A DNA stretch of 7,423 bases from Bacteroidota bacterium. GTDB taxonomy: Bacteria > Bacteroidota > Bacteroidia > Flavobacteriales_F > PHOS-HE28. This document shows, in pieces, positions 1 through 5,283 of the stretch (the stretch's first letter is position 1; each line of letters opens with the position of its first letter). The notes beneath the pieces are model-generated. The model made no database searches. It had not been told where the DNA came from and saw only the letters and a program-made list of their open reading frames with translations. The translations under genes and the position numbers were made by a program. The DNA is taken from the NCBI GenBank assembly GCA_023418095.1, contig JAEZDL010000174.1:1-7423 (forward strand), read 5' to 3'.

Positions 1-143
1 TCCGAGCCCAGTTCATCATCGAGCGCTTTCATGAGCCGATCGGCCTGCTGCTGATCCATCAACCGGCCTTTGAGGTGGAAAACTTTGCAGCCCTTCTCCT
101 CCGAGATGGACATATCGAACGTTGGACGATCGGTAACGGTCAT
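1..143 (-). CDS. STAS-domain protein (anti-sigma factor antagonist-like), N-terminal part
   Basis: Only the first 47 codons lie in the window; the gene runs off the left edge. The protein starts MTVTDRPTFD, and the segment CKVFHLKGRLMDQQQADRL (residues 19-37) has the look of the first beta strands of a STAS domain, where a hydrophobic strand is followed by L-x-G-x-L/h-D. STAS proteins are small switches that bind anti-sigma factors or kinases, or sit in sulfate transporters; the lack of a preceding membrane region favours the free-standing anti-anti-sigma type. The phosphorylatable Ser/Thr, if present, would lie outside the window. The ATG overlaps the TGA of the Fur-family gene upstream in an ATGA (140-143), so the two are probably co-transcribed and translationally coupled. 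Assignment rests on a short stretch, so the family is likely but not certain, and no target can be named. Confidence 0.6.
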   Translation of the reverse strand, partial: MTVTDRPTFDMSISEEKGCKVFHLKGRLMDQQQADRLMKALDDELGS

Positions 144-601
144 GATGGAATGCTTGGTTCTTGGCAGGTTGAGCAGATGCCGTGGATGTGAAGTGCGTGG
201 AAATGTACTTTGAAACCCATCACCTCACCAACCGTGCGGCGGATCTGTTGGATCCTCGGGTCGCAGAATTCCTGCACTTTTCCGCACCGGTCGCAGATCA
301 CGTGATCGTGCTGCCGGTACGCGTGTGCCTTCTCGAATTGTGACTGGCTTCCGGCGAAACGATGCTTGCGCACCAATTCACAGTCCAGCAGAAGTTCCAT
401 GGTGTTGTATAAGGTGGCGCGGCTCACGCGGTATTTCTTCAGTTTCATGCGGCCATACAACCGCTCGATATCGAAGTGACCGTCGTGCGCGTAGATCTCG
501 TTGAGGATCGCGAAACGCTCCGGGGTTTTCCGGTGCCCTTTTTTCTCCAGATACTCCTTGAAGATCTGCTGAACGCTCTCGTGCTGGTCCACCATGGACA
601 T
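140..601 (-). CDS. fur: Fur-family metal-dependent transcriptional regulator
   Basis: A DNA-binding repressor of the Fur/PerR/Zur family, 153 residues from the ATG at 601 (MSMVDQHESV), the family's usual length. Residues 38-42 (HDGHF) begin the metal-linked region. The winged-helix recognition part is near residues 57-72 (YRVSRATLYNT). HDH at 98-100 and CDRC at 103-106, paired with CSTC at 143-146, match the sensory-site histidines and the two CxxC pairs of the structural zinc site. Fur (iron), PerR (peroxide) and Zur (zinc) cannot be separated by eye; the symbol is a family label. The frame stays open to an ATG at 685 that overlaps the spoT stop (ATGA), giving 181 residues, but the extra 28 residues match nothing in the family as I know it, and their DNA holds a -7 promoter box and a palindrome. 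The start at 601 (or ATG at 595) is therefore preferred. It overlaps the following STAS gene by 4 bases. Confidence 0.9.
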   Translation of the reverse strand: MSMVDQHESVQQIFKEYLEKKGHRKTPERFAILNEIYAHDGHFDIERLYGRMKLKKYRVSRATLYNTMELLLDCELVRKHRFAGSQSQFEKAHAYRQHDHVICDRCGKVQEFCDPRIQQIRRTVGEVMGFKVHFHALHIHGICSTCQEPSIPS

Positions 602-606
602 ACGCG

Positions 607-614
607 CAAAGGTA
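607..614 (-). promoter_or_regulatory. Bacteroidota -7 promoter box (TACCTTTG) of the Fur-family gene
   Basis: On the minus strand the bases read TACCTTTG, a full match to the Bacteroidota -7 consensus TAnnTTTG. Only five bases separate it from the ATG at 601, so transcription would begin at or next to the start codon and the mRNA would be nearly leaderless. I could not pick out a convincing -33 element. The box gives this gene its own promoter inside the longer minus-strand run. Confidence 0.6.
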
Positions 615-624
615 TTTGAAATAC
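612..624. promoter_or_regulatory. Candidate operator: perfect 6-1-6 palindrome over the fur-family promoter
   Basis: The plus strand reads GTATTTGAAATAC, a perfect inverted repeat of six bases around one central base. Fur-family proteins typically bind AT-rich inverted repeats with a single central base (the 7-1-7 Fur, PerR and Zur boxes), so size and symmetry fit. It shares three bases with the -7 box at 607-614, so a bound protein would block RNA polymerase. Autorepression by the adjacent gene product is inferred, not shown. Confidence 0.5.
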
Positions 625-669
625 GGTTGCGAGTTGCGTGGTTGAAGGGGTTGTGAAGGTTGAAATACG
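616..669 (+). repeat. 10-base direct repeat TTGAAATACG (616-625 and 660-669)
   Basis: The sequence TTGAAATACG occurs exactly at 616-625, where it is the right half of the palindrome plus flanking bases, and again at 660-669, 44 bases away (about four helical turns). The second copy lacks the opposite half but is followed at once by a related AATACG. It may be an auxiliary half-site for the same regulator. The second copy lies just before the end of spoT. Confidence 0.5.
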
Positions 670-681
670 AATACGATCGGA

Positions 682-2928
682 TCATCGATCCACCCGTTCA
701 ACGCTCCTTACGCCACGCACCCGTTTCAACTTCTCCATCAAGGCGTTCAGGTGATCGGTATCGTGCACATAGGCCATCACCTTTCCTTCGAAGATGCCAT
801 CGTTGCTCTCGAAACTGATCGATCGCATGTTCACGTTGTGTTCGTGGCTGATGATCGTGGTGATCTTGTTCACCAGCCCCACATCATCGATCCCGCTGAA
901 TTTGATGCCGGCGAGGAATTCGAGCGTGTCCTTTCCCTTCCAGCGCGCCTTCACGATCCGGTAGGCGAAATTGCTCATCAACTGCACCGCATTGCTGCAA
1001 TTCACGCGATGGATCTTGATCCCATCGTCCATGGTGATGAAGCCGAAAACATCGTCACCCGCGATCGGATTGCAACACGATGAAAGTTTATAGCCGCCTT
1101 TATGCAGATCATCTCCGATCAGCAGCGGCGTGTTCTTGTCACCGCGGATCTCCGCGACCACTTCCTCCAGTGAACGTTCCTCCTGTGTTCGCTTCTGCTT
1201 TGGAATATGCAGTCTTCCATCCTTTGAGGGAGTGAAGGAAAGGCTCTCGATGTCGTGCCTTCCGCGCGCGACATGGTAGAAGAGATCGGTGGGTGAATTC
1301 GCCCGGTAATATTCCACCAGTTGATTGATGTTCACCATGTCCGGCTTCGCGCCTAGTTTGCGCAGCTGGCGTTGAACCGCATCGCGGCCTACCACGGCCA
1401 GTTTCTGTTTCTGATCACGAAGCGCCTGCTTGATCCGGTGGCGGGCCTTGGCGGTTACCACATAGTTCAACCAATCCTCCTTGGGCTGTTGTTTGCGGCT
1501 GGTGATGATCTCCACCTGATCGCCGCTGCGCAGCGGCTGGCTCAAAGGCACCAATTTGTGGTTCACTTTCGCGCCGATGCACTGCTTGCCGATGTGCGTA
1601 TGTATGTCGAAGGCGAAATCGAGCGCGGTGCTTCCGAAGGGCAGGTTCCGCATTTCCCCTTTCGGGGTGAACACCACGATCTCATCACTGAACAGGTTCA
1701 GCTTGAAATCGTTCACGAAATCGAGCGCATCGGTGCTGGGATCCTCCAACACTTCACGGATCCGGTTCAACCAGTTGTCCAGCGCGCTGGAATGTTCGTC
1801 CTCCGATTTGTACTTGTAATGGGCGGCGAGGCCCATCTCGGCGATCTCGTCCATGCGGCGGCTGCGGATCTGTACTTCAACCCAACGGCCGCCAGGGCTC
1901 ATTACCGTGGTGTGAAGGCTTTCGTAACCGTTGGCTTTCGGCAGGCTGATCCAATCGCGTAGCCGATCGGGGCTCGGCTGGTAATGGTCGGTCACGATCG
2001 AATATACCTTCCAGCAATCGGCCTTTTCCAGTTCGGGCGTGGAATCGATGATGATGCGGATCGCGAACACATCGTACACTTCCTCGAACGTGACGTGCTT
2101 CTTCTGCATCTTGTTGTAGATGCTGTGCACGCTTTTTGGCCGGCCTTTTATCTCGTAATTGAATCCTTCGCGCTCGAGCGATCCGCGGATCGGCAGCACG
2201 AACCGGCTGATGAACCTTTTGCGTACCGCTTCGCCCTTCTTCAGCTTGCTGCTGATCTCCTCATAGATCGCAGGTTCCTTGAATTTGAGGGAAAGATCCT
2301 CCAGTTCGCTCTTGATCGAATACAGCCCCAATCGGTGTGCGAGCGGTGCGTAAAGGAACATGGTCTCGCTCGCGATCTTCAGTTGTTTTTCACGCGCCAT
2401 GCTCTCCAACGTGCGCATGTTGTGCAACCGATCGGCGAGCTTGATGAGGATCACGCGAACATCCTGCGCCAGCGTGAGCAGCACCTTTCGGAAGTTCTCC
2501 GCCTGCACGCTGTCGGTGGTGATCTGCATGCCACTGATCTTCGTGAGGCCATCGATGATCGTGGCGACCGTGGCACCGAACAGATCGCGAACATCATCCA
2601 GCGTGAGATCGGTATCCTCTACTGTATCGTGCAGTAGCGCAGCAGCTACACTTGTCGCTCCCAACCCGATCTCTTCGGCACAGATCCGCGCTACAGCGAT
2701 CGGGTGGTAGATGTACGGCTCACCGGTCTTTCGCCGCTGATCCTTGTGTGCTTCAACAGCGATGTTGAACGCCTTGCGGATCATGCGGCTTTCTTCTACG
2801 GTACGATCACCGCGTATCGCACGGAGCAGTCCACGGTAACGGCGCAGGATCTCGGCGCGCTCCGCTTCCAGATCGATCCGCATCGGTTCGATCGCCGTGG
2901 CGGCTGATATGTTGTTCGTGTTATCCAT
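682..2928 (-). CDS. spoT: Bifunctional (p)ppGpp synthetase/hydrolase, RelA/SpoT family
   Basis: A long-form RSH enzyme of 748 residues, full length for the family. It makes (p)ppGpp from ATP and GTP/GDP and also degrades it, setting the stringent response in the cytoplasm. The hydrolase half has the HD signature intact: YHP with His75, HD at 100-101, E104/D105, and DRLHNMRTL at 166-174. The synthetase half has GRPKSVHSIYNKM (262-274), a G-loop PKANGYESLHTTV (330-342) and EVQIR (351-355). The charge motif before the G-loop reads RLRD (322-325), close to the RxKD of bifunctional enzymes, not the ExDD of synthetase-only RelA. A TGS domain follows (about 411-476), then the Cys-Cys/His-Cys zinc-finger residues (C618, C619, H640, C644) and a C-terminal ACT domain (about 668-748). 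All catalytic parts look present, so both activities are expected. The ATG lies inside the end of hepT (8-base overlap), and I see no separate promoter before it. Confidence 0.96.
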   Translation of the reverse strand: MDNTNNISAATAIEPMRIDLEAERAEILRRYRGLLRAIRGDRTVEESRMIRKAFNIAVEAHKDQRRKTGEPYIYHPIAVARICAEEIGLGATSVAAALLHDTVEDTDLTLDDVRDLFGATVATIIDGLTKISGMQITTDSVQAENFRKVLLTLAQDVRVILIKLADRLHNMRTLESMAREKQLKIASETMFLYAPLAHRLGLYSIKSELEDLSLKFKEPAIYEEISSKLKKGEAVRKRFISRFVLPIRGSLEREGFNYEIKGRPKSVHSIYNKMQKKHVTFEEVYDVFAIRIIIDSTPELEKADCWKVYSIVTDHYQPSPDRLRDWISLPKANGYESLHTTVMSPGGRWVEVQIRSRRMDEIAEMGLAAHYKYKSEDEHSSALDNWLNRIREVLEDPSTDALDFVNDFKLNLFSDEIVVFTPKGEMRNLPFGSTALDFAFDIHTHIGKQCIGAKVNHKLVPLSQPLRSGDQVEIITSRKQQPKEDWLNYVVTAKARHRIKQALRDQKQKLAVVGRDAVQRQLRKLGAKPDMVNINQLVEYYRANSPTDLFYHVARGRHDIESLSFTPSKDGRLHIPKQKRTQEERSLEEVVAEIRGDKNTPLLIGDDLHKGGYKLSSCCNPIAGDDVFGFITMDDGIKIHRVNCSNAVQLMSNFAYRIVKARWKGKDTLEFLAGIKFSGIDDVGLVNKITTIISHEHNVNMRSISFESNDGIFEGKVMAYVHDTDHLNALMEKLKRVRGVRSVERVDR

Positions 2929-3256
2929 GTAAGCGAAGCAGTTCTTCGACTTCCTGCTTCAAGATGGGCAGGTGTTCCTTCAAGATCACGAAAACATTCG
3001 CATGATCGATGGTCGCATAATCATGCACCACGCGATTTCTTAGACCGATCATCTTATCGACGTTCTGCAAAAGATCAGGTTTGAACTTTTTGACCTTATA
3101 TGCTGATTCTCCGATAACGATCCAAAGACGTTCTGCGATCAATTGTGAAGGTCTGTGAGACAGATATTGCTGGAAATCATCCGCATTCACAAATTCCTCG
3201 ATCTCGGTATTCGCCCTTCTGATCTCTTCCAGGAATGCGAGTTCCCTAGGCCTCAT
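2921..3256 (-). CDS. hepT: HepT-like HEPN ribonuclease toxin
   Basis: A 111-residue protein of the HepT/DUF86 family of HEPN RNases. The RX4-6HXY motif is visible as R73-NRVV-H78-D-Y80, the RNase active site of HEPN toxins and the tyrosine modified by partner MntA enzymes in characterised pairs. The protein is otherwise predicted helical, as HEPN proteins are, with a start at ATG 3256 (MRPRELAFLE). It overlaps the MntA-like gene upstream by 11 bases, the standard order for these pairs (nucleotidyltransferase first here, HEPN second). Its last eight bases are also the first eight of spoT, so ribosomes ending here can re-initiate on spoT. GC is about 45% by hand count over 2941-3240, below the neighbours, which suggests the pair was acquired. 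Toxic activity is inferred from the family. Confidence 0.85.
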   Translation of the reverse strand: MRPRELAFLEEIRRANTEIEEFVNADDFQQYLSHRPSQLIAERLWIVIGESAYKVKKFKPDLLQNVDKMIGLRNRVVHDYATIDHANVFVILKEHLPILKQEVEELLRLHG

Positions 3257-3548
3257 AGAGCTTCAGTTTTCCCGCATTCAGATCCTCCCTGAAATATTTA
3301 TTCTTTATCGCACGGAGCGAAAGCAGATCCACGGGTCGGCGAAAAAGGTCTTGAAAAGCCTCCTCCAAAGTCCAATAATTACTTGAGAATTCGAACGGAT
3401 CCTCGATCGGAATGTCAACCACCAGGTCCACATCGCTTTGCGGACCGATCGTTCCTTTCGCTGCCGATCCGAACGCATAAAGCGATCGCACCTTGTGCTT
3501 GCGGCACAGCTCGGTGATCCGATCCATGTATGGCGCGAAGAATTCCAT
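3246..3548 (-). CDS. mntA: MntA-like minimal nucleotidyltransferase antitoxin
   Basis: A 100-residue protein from ATG 3548 (MEFFAPYMDR), a minimal nucleotidyltransferase of the pol-beta superfamily. The signature GSX10DXD is exact: G27-S28, ten residues, D39-V-D41. The third acidic residue of the fold is probably D74 in PVDLLS. Characterised MntA antitoxins transfer AMP from ATP to the tyrosine of the HepT HXY motif and so switch off its RNase; this protein has the parts for that. A GTG six bases upstream could add two residues, but it lies inside the -7 promoter box, so the ATG is preferred. The 3' end overlaps hepT by 11 bases. It begins 22 bases after hemJ ends, and that gap contains its promoter. 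Confidence 0.85.
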   Translation of the reverse strand: MEFFAPYMDRITELCRKHKVRSLYAFGSAAKGTIGPQSDVDLVVDIPIEDPFEFSSNYWTLEEAFQDLFRRPVDLLSLRAIKNKYFREDLNAGKLKLYEA

Positions 3549-3553
3549 CTTCA

Positions 3554-3561
3554 CAAAGTTA
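3554..3561 (-). promoter_or_regulatory. Bacteroidota -7 promoter box (TAACTTTG) of the mntA-hepT-spoT unit
   Basis: The minus strand reads TAACTTTG, a full TAnnTTTG match, five bases before the ATG at 3548. The spacing is the same as in front of the Fur-family gene, so a leaderless or near-leaderless transcript is expected. The rest of the promoter would lie in the last codons of hemJ; no clear -33 element was seen there. Because no other box was found before spoT, this is the nearest candidate promoter for spoT as well. Confidence 0.6.
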
Positions 3562-3570
3562 CGAAGATGG

Positions 3571-4122
3571 CTACGCCGAATTGCGATGGCGCGTGCGCCG
3601 GTAGATCGCGATCGCCGTCATCAGTACGATCATCAGTGCCAGCAGCCCACCCAGGCCCCAAACGATCCCGATCGCCTGCCGCACTACAGCCAGCATCACG
3701 ATCGCAATGAGGAAGACGGTGGCCACTTCGTTCCAGATCCGAAGCGAGTAGGAACTCAGCCGGAATTCGTTCCGGAGGATCTCCTTTGTGATCCGGTGGA
3801 TGAAGAAATGATAACCATAAAGGCCGATCACCAGGAACAGTTTGATCGTGATCCAGGTGCCTGCTTCAGTGAACAGCACACGATACCATCCGCCGTGAAA
3901 AAGCAGCGCCAGCCCGAAGATCAGCGTAATGATGGCCGATGGCCAGGTGATCCCGAACCAGAGCCGTTTCATCATGATCGCGAATTGATCGCGGAGCACT
4001 TTTCGTTCACTCTCCGGCCGATCTGCAGCCTCGGTGGAATAGATCAACAGGCGCGGCATGTAGAACAATCCGGCGAACCAGGTGACCACGAAAATAATGT
4101 GCAATGCCTTGAGGTAGAGCAT
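3571..4122 (-). CDS. hemJ: HemJ-type protoporphyrinogen IX oxidase, membrane protein
   Basis: A 183-residue integral membrane protein of the HemJ (UPF0093) family, which oxidises protoporphyrinogen IX to protoporphyrin IX, the penultimate step of heme synthesis, in the inner membrane. The N-terminus MLYLKALHIIFVVTWFAGLFY and the ITIKLFLVIGLYGYH segment are typical; His8 and Lys94 correspond to the His and Lys known to be essential in studied HemJ proteins. Hydrophobic segments lie near residues 5-23, 57-77, 90-108, 133-149 and 150-174, and the C-terminus is basic (YRRTRHRNSA). The ATG follows the hemH stop codon with no base between, so the two are one transcription unit, and HemJ's product is HemH's substrate. 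HemJ is one of three alternative oxidases (with HemG and HemY); no sign of another is in the window. Confidence 0.92.
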   Translation of the reverse strand: MLYLKALHIIFVVTWFAGLFYMPRLLIYSTEAADRPESERKVLRDQFAIMMKRLWFGITWPSAIITLIFGLALLFHGGWYRVLFTEAGTWITIKLFLVIGLYGYHFFIHRITKEILRNEFRLSSYSLRIWNEVATVFLIAIVMLAVVRQAIGIVWGLGGLLALMIVLMTAIAIYRRTRHRNSA

Positions 4123-5151
4123 CTATCGATCGGCGGAAACCGGTTGCTTCACATACCCGGCAAGCACTTTAACCCATTGCGGTTGCTCATTCAAACACGG
4201 GATCAGCGTGTAATCCGATCCGCCGTTCTCCAAGAAGATCTCCCGGCCGCGCATGCCCAATTCCTCAAGCGTTTCAAGGCAATCGCTCACGAACGCCGGA
4301 CTTACGATCAATAGATCCTTTACGCCTTCCTTCGGTAATTCCGCCAAACGATGATCGGTGAATGGTTTCAACCAGGGATCGCGACCAAGTCTGGATTGGA
4401 AAGAAATACTGTAAGATCCTTTTTCAAGCTTCAACTTTTCGGCTACCAATGCAGTAGTGCGAAAACAATGATGACGGTAACAGAATTGGTGCGCGGGCGA
4501 AGGCCTGCTGCAACAATCCGGCGAATTCAAACAATGCGATCCAGTGATATCATCCTTGCGCACATGCCGCTCAGGTACGCCATGATAGCTGAACAACAAA
4601 TGCTTTTTCCCCTCTGAAAGGAATGGCTTGATCCGATCGGAAAGTGCGGCGATATAGCCTGGTTCATTGTAGAACGGTTCCACGAAACGCAGCTTGAATC
4701 GGAATTTCCCCCTCTGATGATGATCGCGTGCATGCTCCATCGCAGTTCCGTAACTGCTCCGAGCGAAATGCGGATAGAGCGGCACAACGGTCACTTCCTC
4801 CAATCCGGGCTGCTTCTGTAATAATTCACGAAAAGCATCGCCCGGCGTGGGTTTCCCGTAACGCATGGCGATCGCGATCGGATCGGGCACCAGCTTCTGC
4901 ACCGCATCCCGCAATTTCTTCGTGTGCACGATCAGCGGTGATCCTTCATCGGTCCAGACCTGGCGGTACGCATGGGCACTTTTCGGCGCTCGGAACGGCG
5001 TGATGATCCCTTTTACCAACAGTGTTCGCTTCCAGTAAGGAATGTCGATCACCCGTTCATCCATCAGGAATTCATTCAGGTAACGCCTAACATCAGCCAC
5101 CCCGGTGGTTTCCGGCGAGCCGAGGTTCATCAGAACGATCCCGTGCTTCAT
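4123..5151 (-). CDS. hemH: Ferrochelatase (HemH)
   Basis: A 342-residue ferrochelatase that inserts Fe2+ into protoporphyrin IX to give protoheme. Seen in order: N-terminal GIVLMNLGSPET (4-15), VVPLYPHFARSSYGTAM (122-138), the metal-site HGVPERH with His190 (190-196), SFQSRLGRDPWLKPFTD (250-266) and SPAFVSDCLETLEE with the conserved Glu293 (284-297). A cysteine-rich stretch lies between the last two groups: C207, C213, C214, C224 and C229; this may hold a [2Fe-2S] cluster as in some other bacterial ferrochelatases. The start is the ATG at 5151 (MKHGIVLMN), preceded by a run of A residues. A TTG 18 bases upstream would add six residues, but it is part of the -7 promoter box. It is divergent from hemA and directly abuts hemJ. 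Confidence 0.96.
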   Translation of the reverse strand: MKHGIVLMNLGSPETTGVADVRRYLNEFLMDERVIDIPYWKRTLLVKGIITPFRAPKSAHAYRQVWTDEGSPLIVHTKKLRDAVQKLVPDPIAIAMRYGKPTPGDAFRELLQKQPGLEEVTVVPLYPHFARSSYGTAMEHARDHHQRGKFRFKLRFVEPFYNEPGYIAALSDRIKPFLSEGKKHLLFSYHGVPERHVRKDDITGSHCLNSPDCCSRPSPAHQFCYRHHCFRTTALVAEKLKLEKGSYSISFQSRLGRDPWLKPFTDHRLAELPKEGVKDLLIVSPAFVSDCLETLEELGMRGREIFLENGGSDYTLIPCLNEQPQWVKVLAGYVKQPVSADR

Positions 5152-5166
5152 TTTTTTACGAAGCGG

Positions 5167-5174
5167 CAAAGATA
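5167..5174 (-). promoter_or_regulatory. Bacteroidota -7 promoter box (TATCTTTG) of hemH-hemJ
   Basis: The minus strand reads TATCTTTG, a full match to TAnnTTTG, 15 bases before the hemH ATG at 5151. The predicted leader is therefore short and ends in an A-rich stretch (GTAAAAAA before the TG), as is common before Bacteroidota start codons. No Shine-Dalgarno sequence is present. No clear -33 element was identified. Confidence 0.6.
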
Positions 5175-5202
5175 CTGGCGTCCCGTTCGTGCTCCGGAAT
5201 TT

Positions 5203-5218
5203 CCTGATCGTGGTCAGG
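5203..5218. repeat. Imperfect dyad CCTGATCGTGGTCAGG
   Basis: Five bases (CCTGA/TCAGG) pair perfectly, and two more pair if a G-T is allowed. It lies just upstream of where the hemH -33 element should be, so it could be an operator, but short dyads of this kind also occur by chance. Confidence 0.25.
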
Positions 5219-5266
5219 TTTGCCCGGTTCGGACAATTCCATGACAGCCACCTTTCAACTGCGCTC

Positions 5267-5274
5267 TAACCTTG
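5267..5274 (+). promoter_or_regulatory. Probable -7 promoter box (TAACCTTG) of hemA-hemC
   Basis: TAACCTTG matches TAnnTTTG at all but one of the fixed positions and lies nine bases before the hemA ATG at 5284. Spacing resembles that of the other promoters in the window. No clear -33 element was identified. A leader of only a few bases is implied. Confidence 0.4.
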
Positions 5275-5283
5275 CGGTCCGAA

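Larger units (their letters stand above)
5152..5283. other. Divergent intergenic control region between hemH and hemA
   Basis: These 132 bases contain no gene. They hold outward-facing -7 boxes for hemH (5167-5174) and hemA (5267-5274) and a short imperfect dyad (5203-5218) between them. Because the genes on the two sides carry out the first and last steps of heme synthesis, regulators bound here could act on both ends of the pathway. Confidence 0.7.

Noticed and set aside
322..362. Possible stem structures in the fur coding sequence as an RNA element
   Set aside because: Short complementary words occur, but none forms a long stem followed by a T-run, and the sequence codes for conserved Fur-family residues.
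1372..1962. Long plus-strand open frame opposite spoT
   Set aside because: It is antisense to conserved synthetase and TGS coding sequence, and its translation has no recognisable domain. High GC and the GATC-rich codons keep opposite frames open.
3493..4314. Plus-strand open frame of 273 codons across mntA, hemJ and hemH
   Set aside because: It runs antisense through three well-supported genes and their junctions, and its product is a low-complexity mix rich in Arg, Gln, His and Pro with no family resemblance.
4868..4887. Tandem-like GCGATCGCGATCGGATCGG as a repeat element
   Set aside because: It lies within conserved hemH coding sequence and is one of many local GATC clusters, so it is covered by the GATC-excess finding and is not a separate element.
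5152..5169. TTG start for HemH at 5169, six codons upstream of the ATG
   Set aside because: The TTG is the end of the TATCTTTG promoter box, and family members begin close to the GIVLMNLGSP strand, matching the ATG at 5151.
5272..5283. TTG start for HemA at 5272
   Set aside because: It lies within the TAACCTTG promoter box; the ATG at 5284 already supplies a normal N-terminus.
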